DNA of 39,027 bases from Pseudomonas sp. AFG_SD02_1510_Pfu_092 (GTDB lineage: Bacteria; Pseudomonadota; Gammaproteobacteria; Pseudomonadales; Pseudomonadaceae), in NCBI RefSeq assembly GCF_003331055.1, contig NZ_PUQD01000053.1:1-39027 (forward strand), written 5' to 3'. A program made the translations under genes and the position numbers. Below are positions 15,475 through 23,911 of this stretch, piece after piece (positions within the stretch are counted from its first letter, which is position 1; every line of letters begins with the position of its first letter). Under the pieces are notes generated by a model. That model did no database searches. It was not told the DNA's origin and worked only from the letters and a program-made list of their open reading frames with translations.

Positions 15475-16869
15475 TCAAAAAAGCCGGTTCAGGCCGTCGT
15501 AGGCGGCTACCCGGTAGGCTTCGGCCATGGTCGGGTAGTTGAACGTGGTGTTGACGAAGTACTTCAGGTTGTTCAGCTCGCCCGGCTGGTTCATCACCGC
15601 CTGGCCGATGTGGACGATTTCCGAAGCCTGGTAACCGAAGCAGTGCACGCCCAGCACTTCCAGCGTTTCGCGGTGGAACAGGATCTTCAGCATGCCTTGC
15701 GGCTCGCCGGCAATTTGCGCGCGGGCCATGCTCTTGAAGAAGGCCTTGCCCACTTCGTACGGCACCTTGGCCTGGGTCAGCTCCTGCTCGTTCTTGCCGA
15801 TCGAGCTGATCTCGGGAATGGTGTAGATGCCGGTCGGCACATCGTTGACGAAACGCCAGCTGCCGTTGTCGACGATGCTGCCCGCTGCGGAGCGGCCCTG
15901 GTCGTGGGCAGCGCTGGCCAGGCTTGGCCAGCCGATCACATCACCGGCGCCGTAGATGTTCGGCACGCTGGTGCGGTAAGCCTCGTCAACCTCGATCTGG
16001 CCGCGGCTGTTGACCTTGATGCCGATGTTCTCCAGGCCCAGCTTGTCGGTGTTGCCGGTACGGCCGTTGCACCACAGCAAGGCGTCGGCCTTGATCTTCT
16101 TGCCCGACTTCAGGTGCAGGATCACCCCGTTGTCCAGGCCTTCGACGCGCTCATAGTCTTCGTTGTGGCGCACGGTGATGTTGTTGTTGCTGAAGTGGTA
16201 GCTTAGCGCCTGGGAAATTTCCGAGTCGAGGAAGCTGAGCAGCTGGCCACGGTTGTCTACCAGCTCGACCAGCACACCCAGGCCGCTGAAGATCGAGGCG
16301 TATTCGCAACCGATCACGCCGGCACCGTACACGATCAGCTTGCGCGGGGTGTGACTGAGGCTGAGGATGGTGTCGCTGTCGTAGACCCGTGGGTGGTTGA
16401 AGTCGATGTCGGCCGGGCGGTACGGGCGCGAGCCGGTGGCGATGATGATGTGCTTGGCATTGAGCTTTTCCACCACCCCGTTCGGGCAGACCACTTCGAT
16501 GGTCTGCTCGTCGGCGAAGCTGCCGGTGCCGACGAACACATCGACCCGGTTGCGGGCGTAATAGCCGGTACGCGAGGCCACCTGCTTGGCGATCACCTTC
16601 TCGGCGCTTTTCAGCACATCCGGGAACGAGAACCAGCGCGGCTCACCGATGGCACGGAACATCGGGTTGGTGTTGAACTGCATGATCTGCCGCACCGAGT
16701 GACGCAGTGCCTTGGACGGGATGGTGCCCAGGTGGGTGCAGTTGCCCCCGACCTGACGACGGCTATCGACCATCGCCACCTTGCGCCCTGCTTTGGCGGC
16801 GTTCATTGCCGCACCTTCTCCGGCCGGGCCGGAACCCAGCACCACTACGTCGTAGTTGTAGACAGCCAT
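15475..16869 (-). CDS. sthA: Soluble pyridine nucleotide transhydrogenase
   Basis: SthA is a soluble FAD enzyme that passes reducing equivalents between NADPH and NAD, mainly to dispose of excess NADPH. The 464-residue product has the FAD-binding motif VVVLGSGPAGEGAA at the N-terminus, the NAD(P)-binding KLIVYGAGVIGCEYASI in the middle, the second FAD site IYGAGDVIGWPSLASAA, and a dimerisation domain. The redox region reads GNCTHLGTIPSKAL: where related disulfide reductases have a second cysteine, this has Thr, the expected SthA form. The ATG at 16869 (MAVYNYDVVVLG) is the usual start. About 200 bp upstream, before apbE, holds no further gene. Confidence 0.97.
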   Translation of the reverse strand: MAVYNYDVVVLGSGPAGEGAAMNAAKAGRKVAMVDSRRQVGGNCTHLGTIPSKALRHSVRQIMQFNTNPMFRAIGEPRWFSFPDVLKSAEKVIAKQVASRTGYYARNRVDVFVGTGSFADEQTIEVVCPNGVVEKLNAKHIIIATGSRPYRPADIDFNHPRVYDSDTILSLSHTPRKLIVYGAGVIGCEYASIFSGLGVLVELVDNRGQLLSFLDSEISQALSYHFSNNNITVRHNEDYERVEGLDNGVILHLKSGKKIKADALLWCNGRTGNTDKLGLENIGIKVNSRGQIEVDEAYRTSVPNIYGAGDVIGWPSLASAAHDQGRSAAGSIVDNGSWRFVNDVPTGIYTIPEISSIGKNEQELTQAKVPYEVGKAFFKSMARAQIAGEPQGMLKILFHRETLEVLGVHCFGYQASEIVHIGQAVMNQPGELNNLKYFVNTTFNYPTMAEAYRVAAYDGLNRLF

Positions 16870-17071
16870 GCGTACTCCTTCAGAACTGGCCCGCAAGCCA
16901 CGGTCGCTCGCGGGGCGCGATCATGCCGCCGGGGCGTCATGAGAAAATTCGGGTGCAGTCTAATCAAGCGTGAACGCCGCGCACATTAACCCTTGGTCGC
17001 GTCGTAGGCCAATTTTGCCCGCACTACATATGTCACCCATTCCCTGGCGGCGATCATCCCTGCTTGCGCTT

Positions 17072-18070
17072 TCATTCGCCTTTCACTGCCCGTTCGAACG
17101 CGGGCGTAGCTCGGGAGACGAAACCACCCTCGACCCGAGTCACCAACACCGCGGCCAGGCCATGCGCCACGGCAAAATCCCAGCCACGTTGCGGGCCGAG
17201 CACCAACAGCAGCGTCGAATAGCCGTCGGCGCGCAGCGCCGAGGCGTCGAGCACGGTGACCGCAGCCAGGTCGTGCTGCACCGGGCGCCCGAGGCGGGCA
17301 TCGAAGGTGTGCGAATAGCGCCGGCCATTCTCCTCGAAATAGTGCCGATAGTCACCCGAGGTCGATACCGAAAGGCCCTGCACCGGAATGACCTGGCGGG
17401 CGATTTGACGGTCTTCGCGGGGCAGCTCCAGGGCGATGCGCCAAGGGCTGCCGTCGGGCTTGCGGCCGACCGCCTTGAGCTCGCCGGTCGCTTCGGCGAT
17501 GAAGCTGGCCACACCCATGGCCTGCAGGCGCGCGGCGATCAGGTCGACCGCATGGCCAGCGGCGATGCTGTTAAAGTCCAGCTGTACCGGGGCGTCTTTG
17601 CACAGGGCTTGGCCCTGGATGCGCAGGTGCCGGTAGCCGACTTGCTGGCGCACCTGGGCCAGGGCCTGCGGGTCGGGCACCTGCTCGTGGCGCGCCTGCG
17701 GGCCGAAACCCCACAGGTCGAGCAAGGGCTCGACGGTCAGATCGAAGGCGCCATCGCTCTGCTCGGCCAACTGCTGGCCGAGGCTGACCAGTTCGAGCAT
17801 GTCGGGCGGCAAGGCCAGGCACTGGTTGGCGGGCAACTGGTTGAACTGGCTGACGGTGGAATCGCTGCGGTAGGTCGAGTAGTGCTGGTCGATGTCGTGC
17901 AGGATGGTTTCCACCGCGGCTTGCACCTGCGCCGGCGCTGGGCCGCCGGGCTCGCGCACGTACTGGATGCTGTAGCTGCTGCCCATGGTCGGGCCGCCCA
18001 GGCGCTCCAGGGTCGGGCCCTGGTTGCAGGCCGTGAGCAGCATGAGGATGAACAGCAAGGCTGTGCGCAA
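17072..18070 (-). CDS. apbE: FAD:protein FMN transferase (ApbE/Ftp), lipoprotein
   Basis: ApbE uses FAD to attach FMN covalently to a threonine of client proteins such as NqrB, NqrC and RnfG in the periplasm. The 332-residue product has a lipoprotein signal peptide with lipobox LTAC (Cys15), then GGPTMGSSYSI, DGAFDLTVEPLLDLWGFG, DFNSIAAGHAVDLI, STSGDY and SHTFDARLGRPV, the flavin and metal-binding blocks of the family. The start is TTG at 18070: an in-frame TGA lies five codons upstream and no ATG would preserve the signal peptide. No nqr or rnf gene is present beside it; the neighbours are sthA and gap. The client is therefore unknown here. Confidence 0.92.
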   Translation of the reverse strand: MRTALLFILMLLTACNQGPTLERLGGPTMGSSYSIQYVREPGGPAPAQVQAAVETILHDIDQHYSTYRSDSTVSQFNQLPANQCLALPPDMLELVSLGQQLAEQSDGAFDLTVEPLLDLWGFGPQARHEQVPDPQALAQVRQQVGYRHLRIQGQALCKDAPVQLDFNSIAAGHAVDLIAARLQAMGVASFIAEATGELKAVGRKPDGSPWRIALELPREDRQIARQVIPVQGLSVSTSGDYRHYFEENGRRYSHTFDARLGRPVQHDLAAVTVLDASALRADGYSTLLLVLGPQRGWDFAVAHGLAAVLVTRVEGGFVSRATPAFERAVKGE

Positions 18071-18096
18071 GGTTCGGGCTCTCGGTCACCTGCACT

Positions 18097-18172
18097 GGCC
18101 TCTTCGCGGGTAAACCCGCTCCCACAGGTCGAGGTGCCCGCTGTGGGAGCGGGTTCACCCGCGAAGAGGCCG
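18097..18172. repeat. Inverted REP pair upstream of apbE
   Basis: Opposed REP copies at 18097-18128 and 18139-18172 with GGCCTCTTCGCGGG / CCCGCGAAGAGGCC outer arms. They lie between the gap terminator and the apbE start, both genes reading on the minus strand. Confidence 0.88.
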
Positions 18173-18196
18173 GCCTAGGCAACACAGATACTGGAT

Positions 18197-18227
18197 AAAA
18201 AAACGGGAACCCGAAGGTTCCCGTTTT
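18197..18227 (-). terminator. Rho-independent terminator of gap
   Basis: Perfect 12-bp stem AAAACGGGAACC / GGTTCCCGTTTT with a CGAA tetraloop. On the minus strand it is followed by a run of seven T. It lies about 20 nt after the gap stop codon. Confidence 0.92.
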
Positions 18228-18247
18228 CTCATTGCATTACAAGCGTA

Positions 18248-19696
18248 TCAGTGTGGAAACGCTGGCGGGTTCACACCGGCCATCTCTTCCATCACACGGA
18301 CCACCTGGCAGCTGTAACCGAATTCGTTGTCGTACCAGACGTACAACACAACGCGGTTGTCGTTGCAGATGGTCGCTTCGGCGTCAACCACACCGGCGTG
18401 GCGCGAACCGACGAAGTCGGTCGAAACCACTTCCTGCGAGCTGACGTAGTCGATCTGCTTGTGCAGCTCCGAGTGCATGGCGGTCTGGCGCAGGTACTCG
18501 TTGATCTCGTCGCGGCTGGTGGCCTTCTCGAGGTTCAGGTTGAGGATGGCCATCGACACGTTCGGCGTAGGCACGCGAATGGCGTTGCCGGTCAGCTTGC
18601 CCTTCAGCACTGGCAGTGCCTTGGCGGCAGCGGTGGCGGCGCCGGTTTCGGTGATGACCATGTTCAACGGTGCGGCACGACCACGGCGGCTGCCCTTGTG
18701 GAAGTTGTCGATCAGGTTCTGGTCGTTGGTGAACGAGTGAACGGTTTCGACATGGCCGTTGACGATGCCGTACTGGTCGTTGACCGCCTTGAGCACCGGC
18801 ACGATGGCGTTGGTGGTGCAGGAAGCGGCCGAGATGATCTTGTCATCGGCACCGATGTCACCGTGGTTGATGCCGTGCACGATGTTCTTCAGCGCGCCCT
18901 TGCCAGGTGCAGTGAGGATCACGCGGGCTGCGCCCGGGCAGGCCAGGTGCTGGCCCAGGCCGTCGGCATCACGCCACACGCCGGTGTTGTCGACGATCAG
19001 CGCGTTGTCGATGCCGTACTGGGTGTAGTCGACTTCGCTCGGGCTCTTGGCGTAGATGACCTGGATCAGGTTACCGTTGGCGGTGATGGTGTTGTTGGCT
19101 TCGTCGATGGTGATGGTGCCATCGAACGGGCCGTGCACCGAGTCGCGGCGCAGCAGGCTGGCACGCTTGACCAGGTCGTTTTCGGCGCCTTTGCGCACGA
19201 CGATGGCACGCAGGCGCAGGCCGTCGCCGCCACCGGTCTTCTCGATCAGGATGCGCGCCAGCAGGCGGCCGATGCGGCCGAAGCCGTACAGGACAACGTC
19301 GGTGCCCTTGCGCGCCGAAGCGTTCTGCTGGCCAACCACCTCGGCCAGTTCTTCACGGACGAACTGCTCGGCAGTGCGGCCATTGCCTTGCTGCTTGAAC
19401 TTGTTGGCCAGCTTGCCCAGGTCGACCGAAGCGGCGCCCAGTTTCAGCTCGCTCATGGCCTTGAGCAGGGGGAATGTCTCGTGGACGGACAGCTCGGTTT
19501 CGTCGGCTTGACGATGACGCGCAAAGCGATGCGCCTTGAGAATCGAGATAACCGAACGGTTGATCAGGCTACGGCCATAAATCGAGCTCACCACGTTGTT
19601 GTTGCGGTAGAGCTGACCGATAAGCGGGATCATCGCTTCAGCCAGGGCTTCACGATCGATCCACTCACCAAGACACTGGTCGGGCTTCTGAGTCAC
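18248..19696 (-). CDS. gap: Glyceraldehyde-3-phosphate dehydrogenase with N-terminal extension (Gap2/GapB-like)
   Basis: GAPDH interconverts glyceraldehyde-3-phosphate and 1,3-bisphosphoglycerate. The 482-residue protein carries an extra helical domain of about 130 residues before the Rossmann fold (VVLYGFGRIGRLLAR). The catalytic cysteine is in SAASCTTNAIVP, and TGVW, RVPTPNVS and WYDNEFGYS are the usual substrate and NAD-site blocks. At the end of the second Rossmann strand, where NAD-specific enzymes have Asp (AxND), this one reads AIVVRKG, suggesting use of NADP; such enzymes often work in gluconeogenesis (inference). I chose the GTG at 19696, preceded by GGAAGG, over the ATG at 19711, which has no ribosome-binding site. 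Confidence 0.92.
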   Translation of the reverse strand: MTQKPDQCLGEWIDREALAEAMIPLIGQLYRNNNVVSSIYGRSLINRSVISILKAHRFARHRQADETELSVHETFPLLKAMSELKLGAASVDLGKLANKFKQQGNGRTAEQFVREELAEVVGQQNASARKGTDVVLYGFGRIGRLLARILIEKTGGGDGLRLRAIVVRKGAENDLVKRASLLRRDSVHGPFDGTITIDEANNTITANGNLIQVIYAKSPSEVDYTQYGIDNALIVDNTGVWRDADGLGQHLACPGAARVILTAPGKGALKNIVHGINHGDIGADDKIISAASCTTNAIVPVLKAVNDQYGIVNGHVETVHSFTNDQNLIDNFHKGSRRGRAAPLNMVITETGAATAAAKALPVLKGKLTGNAIRVPTPNVSMAILNLNLEKATSRDEINEYLRQTAMHSELHKQIDYVSSQEVVSTDFVGSRHAGVVDAEATICNDNRVVLYVWYDNEFGYSCQVVRVMEEMAGVNPPAFPH

Positions 19697-19878
19697 GGGA
19701 ACCTTCCACATGTAGGGACAGAAAAAAGGGGCTACATTATGACGCCCCAGCGCGTTACGGGCAATGAGCGCCTGTCGCGGCGACGCAAGCCAGCGTTCAT
19801 GCCCTTTCGAGCCTGACAGCCGGCACCGTCACCGGTACAATCGACCTCTTTGCCGCAACGCTTGGAGTGCAATCTCCC

Positions 19879-22800
19879 GTGTCAGTTCTGCGCCTACCGC
19901 AAATGTCGGCCACGGCCGGCAAACAAACCTGGGGTAATCTACCCGGTGCCGCCCTCAGCCTGGCCATCGCCGAAGCCGCCAGCAGCGCGGGCCGCTTCAC
20001 TTTGCTGCTGACTGCCGACAGCCAGGCTGCCGATCGTCTGGAACAGGAACTTCGCTTCTTTGCCCCGGACCTGCCGGTGCTGCCGTTCCCCGATTGGGAA
20101 ACCCTGCCCTACGACCTGTTCTCGCCGCACCAGGACATCATTTCCCAGCGCATCGCCAGCCTCTACCGCCTGCCGGAGCTGAGCCACGGCATCCTCGTGG
20201 TGCCGGTGACCACCGCCCTGCACCGCCTGGCGCCGACCCGCTTCCTGCTGGGCAGCAGCCTGGTCCTGGATGTGGGCCAGAAAATCGATGTGGAGCAGAT
20301 GCGCACGCGCCTGGAGGCCACCGGCTATCGCTGCGTCGACACCGTCTACGAGCATGGCGAGTTCGCCGTGCGCGGCGCGTTGCTCGACCTGTTCCCGATG
20401 GGCAGCAAGCTGCCCTACCGCATCGACCTGTTCGATGACGAGATCGAGACACTGCGCACCTTCGACCCCGAGACCCAGCGCTCGATCGACAAGGTCGACT
20501 CGGTGCGCCTGCTGCCGGCGCGCGAGTTCCCGATGCAGAAAGACGAAGTGACGCGCTTCAAGGCGCGCTTTCGCGAGCGCTTCGACGTCGACTTCCGCCG
20601 CAGCGCGATTTTCCAGGACCTGGCCAGCGGTATCATCCCGGCCGGCATCGAGTACTACCTGCCGCTGTTCTTCGAAGAAACCTCGACCCTGTTCGACTAC
20701 CTGCCGGCGGACACCCAGGTGTTCTCGCTGCCTGGTGTGGAACAGGCGGCCGAGCACTTCTGGAACGATGTGCGCGGGCGCTATGAAGACCGCCGTGGCG
20801 ACCTGAGCCGGCCACTGCTGCCGCCGACCGAGCTGTTCCTGCCGGTGGAAGACTGCTTCGCCCGGCTCAAGCAATGGCCGCGGGTGGTGGTCAGCGCCGA
20901 TGACCTCGACCCGGGCGTGGGCCGCGAGCGCTTCCCGGCGCGCGCCCTGCCCAACCTGGCGATCGAGGCCAAGGCCAGCCAGCCGCTGGCGGAGCTGGCC
21001 GGCTTCCTCGACCAGTTCCCCGGTCGCGTGCTGTTCACCGCCGAATCGGCCGGCCGCCGCGAAGTGCTGCTGGAGCTGCTCGAGCGCCTGAAACTGCGCC
21101 CCAACACCGTCGATGGCTGGGCCGACTTCATCACCGGCAGCGAGCGCCTGGCGATCACCATCGCGCCGCTGGACGATGGCCTGCTGCTGGACGACCCGGC
21201 CATCGCCCTGGTCGCCGAAAGCCCGCTGTTCGGCCAGCGGGTGATGCAGCGCCGGCGCCGCGACAAGCGTGGCGAAACCGCCAACGACGCGGTGATCAAG
21301 AACCTCACCGAACTGCGCGAAGGCGCGCCGGTGGTGCACATCGACCACGGTGTCGGCCGCTACCTGGGCCTGGCGACCCTGGAAATCGACGGCCAGGCCG
21401 CCGAGTTCCTGACCCTGGAGTACGCCGAAGGGGCCAAGCTGTACGTGCCGGTGGCCAACCTGCACCTGATCGCCCGCTACACCGGCAGCGACGATGCCCT
21501 GGCCCCGCTGCACCGGCTGGGCTCGGAGGCCTGGCAGAAGGCCAAGCGCAAGGCCGCCGAACAGGTGCGCGACGTGGCTGCCGAGCTGCTCGACATCTAT
21601 GCCCGCCGCGCCGCGCGCAAGGGCTATGCCTTCGCCGATCCGTCCGCCGATTACGCCACCTTCAGCGCCGGCTTCCCGTTCGAGGAAACCCCCGACCAGC
21701 AAGCCGCCATCGAAGCCGTGCGCGCCGACATGCTGGCGCCCAAGCCGATGGACCGCCTGGTGTGCGGCGACGTCGGCTTCGGCAAGACCGAAGTGGCCAT
21801 GCGTGCAGCGTTCATCGCCGTGCACAGCGGCCGCCAGGTCGCCGTGCTGGTACCGACCACCCTGCTCGCCCAGCAGCACTACAACAGCTTCCGCGACCGC
21901 TTCGCCGACTGGCCGGTGACCGTGGAGGTGATGAGCCGCTTCAAGTCGGCCAAGGAAGTGGCCGCCGCCGCCGCCGACCTCGCCGAAGGCAAGATCGACA
22001 TCCTCATCGGCACCCACAAGCTGCTGCAGGACGACGTCCGCTTCAAGGACCTGGGCCTGGCCATCATCGACGAAGAACACCGCTTTGGCGTGCGCCAGAA
22101 GGAACAGCTGAAGGCGCTGCGCAGCGAGGTGGACATCCTCACCCTCACCGCGACGCCGATCCCGCGTACGCTGAACATGGCAGTGGCGGGCATGCGCGAC
22201 CTGTCGATCATCGCCACGCCGCCGGCGCGCCGCCTGTCGGTGCGCACCTTCGTCATGGAGCAGAACAAGAGCACGGTCAAGGAAGCCCTGCTGCGCGAGC
22301 TGCTGCGCGGCGGCCAGGTGTACTACCTGCACAACGATGTGAAAACCATCGAAAAATGCGCCGCCGACCTCGCCGAACTGGTGCCCGAAGCACGCATCGG
22401 CATCGGTCACGGGCAAATGCGCGAGCGCGAGCTGGAACAGGTGATGAGCGACTTCTACCACAAGCGCTTCAACGTGCTGGTGGCTTCGACCATCATCGAA
22501 ACCGGCATCGACGTGCCCAGCGCCAACACCATCGTCATCGAACGCGCCGACAAGTTCGGCCTGGCCCAGCTGCACCAGCTGCGCGGCCGGGTCGGTCGCA
22601 GCCACCACCAGGCCTATGCCTACCTGCTGACGCCCACCCGGCAAAAGGTCAGCGCCGACGCCGAAAAGCGCCTGGAGGCGATCGCCAACACCCAGGACCT
22701 CGGCGCCGGCTTCGTGCTGGCCACCAACGACCTGGAAATCCGCGGTGCCGGCGAGCTGTTGGGCGAAGGCCAGAGCGGGCAGATCCAGGCAGTGGGCTTC

Positions 22801-23328
22801 ACCCTGTACATGGAAATGCTCGAACGTGCGGTGAAGGCGATCCGCAAGGGCACCCAGCCCAACCTTGAACAGCCGCTGGGCGGCGGCCCGGAGATCAACC
22901 TGCGCCTGCCGGCCCTGATCCCCGAGGACTACCTGCCCGACGTGCACGCGCGGCTGATCCTGTACAAGCGCATTGCCTCGGCCGCCGACGACGAAGGCTT
23001 GAAGGACTTGCAGGTGGAGATGATCGACCGCTTCGGCCTGCTGCCGGAACCGACCAAGAACCTGATGCGCCTGACCTCGCTCAAGCTGCACGCAGAAAAG
23101 CTCGGCATCAAGAAAGTCGATGCCGGCCCCAACGGCGGCAAGCTCGAGTTCGAGGCCGAGACCCCGGTCGACCCGCTGACGCTGATAAAGCTGATTCAGG
23201 GCCAGCCGAAACGCTACAAGTTCGAAGGCGCCACCCAGTTCCGCTTCCTGGTGCCGATGGAACGCCCTGACGAACGCTTCAATACCCTGGAGGCGCTGTT
23301 CGAGCGCCTGACCCCACAGCCTGCCTAA
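19879..23328 (+). CDS. mfd: Transcription-repair coupling factor Mfd
   Basis: Mfd displaces RNA polymerase stalled at DNA lesions and recruits UvrA to start excision repair. The 1149-residue product has the UvrB-like N-terminal module (FPDWETLPYDLFSPHQDI), the RNA-polymerase-interacting domain (VHIDHGVGRYLGLATLEI, about 490), the RecG-like motor with Walker A GDVGFGKTEVAMRAAF (about 628), DEEH box IIDEEHRFGV (about 730), the TRG segment RGGQVYYLHND, and helicase motif VI QLRGRVGRS. A C-terminal TRCF domain follows. The GTG at 19879 (MSVLRLPQ) matches the family length; another GTG lies four codons upstream. It is followed at 9 nt by the CsiV-family gene. Confidence 0.97.
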   Translation: MSVLRLPQMSATAGKQTWGNLPGAALSLAIAEAASSAGRFTLLLTADSQAADRLEQELRFFAPDLPVLPFPDWETLPYDLFSPHQDIISQRIASLYRLPELSHGILVVPVTTALHRLAPTRFLLGSSLVLDVGQKIDVEQMRTRLEATGYRCVDTVYEHGEFAVRGALLDLFPMGSKLPYRIDLFDDEIETLRTFDPETQRSIDKVDSVRLLPAREFPMQKDEVTRFKARFRERFDVDFRRSAIFQDLASGIIPAGIEYYLPLFFEETSTLFDYLPADTQVFSLPGVEQAAEHFWNDVRGRYEDRRGDLSRPLLPPTELFLPVEDCFARLKQWPRVVVSADDLDPGVGRERFPARALPNLAIEAKASQPLAELAGFLDQFPGRVLFTAESAGRREVLLELLERLKLRPNTVDGWADFITGSERLAITIAPLDDGLLLDDPAIALVAESPLFGQRVMQRRRRDKRGETANDAVIKNLTELREGAPVVHIDHGVGRYLGLATLEIDGQAAEFLTLEYAEGAKLYVPVANLHLIARYTGSDDALAPLHRLGSEAWQKAKRKAAEQVRDVAAELLDIYARRAARKGYAFADPSADYATFSAGFPFEETPDQQAAIEAVRADMLAPKPMDRLVCGDVGFGKTEVAMRAAFIAVHSGRQVAVLVPTTLLAQQHYNSFRDRFADWPVTVEVMSRFKSAKEVAAAAADLAEGKIDILIGTHKLLQDDVRFKDLGLAIIDEEHRFGVRQKEQLKALRSEVDILTLTATPIPRTLNMAVAGMRDLSIIATPPARRLSVRTFVMEQNKSTVKEALLRELLRGGQVYYLHNDVKTIEKCAADLAELVPEARIGIGHGQMRERELEQVMSDFYHKRFNVLVASTIIETGIDVPSANTIVIERADKFGLAQLHQLRGRVGRSHHQAYAYLLTPTRQKVSADAEKRLEAIANTQDLGAGFVLATNDLEIRGAGELLGEGQSGQIQAVGFTLYMEMLERAVKAIRKGTQPNLEQPLGGGPEINLRLPALIPEDYLPDVHARLILYKRIASAADDEGLKDLQVEMIDRFGLLPEPTKNLMRLTSLKLHAEKLGIKKVDAGPNGGKLEFEAETPVDPLTLIKLIQGQPKRYKFEGATQFRFLVPMERPDERFNTLEALFERLTPQPA

Positions 23329-23337
23329 GGAAGACCC

Positions 23338-23910
23338 ATGCGTGCCATCCGTTGCCTGACCCTGCTGCTGGCGCTGTTCGCCCCGGCTGCCTTCGCCGAA
23401 GGCCTGTATCAGGTAGAAATGATTCTGGTGCGGCAGAACAGCGTGCCCGCCTTCACCAGCCCGTTCGCCCCCGAAGACTGGAGCGCCGGCGCCCCGCGCC
23501 TGGCAAAAGACGCCGAGCGGCGCCTGGCGCTGGAGGACGAAGCCACCCGCCTGCAAGCCACCGCCGACTACACCGTGCTGATGCACAAGGCCTGGCAGCA
23601 GCAGGTCGGCAGCGAACCCAGCCGCATCGCCCTGGGCGAAGGCAGCGAGCAGTTCGGCCACTTCCCGATCGAAGGCAACCTGAGCATTGCCGAAGGCCGC
23701 TTCATCGCGGTCGAGGCCAACTTCTGGGTCAACCAGCTGGACGGCAACGGCAGCGTGCTGCAAAGCGAGCAGTTCAAGCAGAGCAACAGCAACGTCAAGG
23801 GTGGCCAGCTGACTTTCCTCGATGGCGGCCACCTGGCCGTGCTGTTGAAGGTGACGCCACCGGGCACGCCGAAGATGCCGGTGATGGACCCGGAGATGAT
23901 GGAGCAGTGA
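23338..23910 (+). CDS. CsiV-family exported protein
   Basis: A 190-residue protein with a signal peptide (about 1-20, LLLALFAPAAFA with a signal peptidase I site before EGLYQVEMILV). The start of the mature part, YQVEMILVRQN, is characteristic of the CsiV family, and the rest is a beta-rich periplasmic domain (YTVLMHKAWQQQ, GRFIAVEANFWVNQL, LTFLDGGHLAVLLKV). In Vibrio a CsiV protein assists peptidoglycan synthesis by PBP1a; whether this homologue does so is unknown. It starts 9 nt after mfd and ends 1 nt before the helicase gene, so the three are very likely one transcript. Confidence 0.8.
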   Translation: MRAIRCLTLLLALFAPAAFAEGLYQVEMILVRQNSVPAFTSPFAPEDWSAGAPRLAKDAERRLALEDEATRLQATADYTVLMHKAWQQQVGSEPSRIALGEGSEQFGHFPIEGNLSIAEGRFIAVEANFWVNQLDGNGSVLQSEQFKQSNSNVKGGQLTFLDGGHLAVLLKVTPPGTPKMPVMDPEMMEQ

Positions 23911-23911
23911 T

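Noticed and set aside
18251..19816. A 521-codon open frame antisense to gap
   Set aside because: Shadow of the gap gene; no domain, and it runs through the opposite strand of conserved GAPDH motifs.
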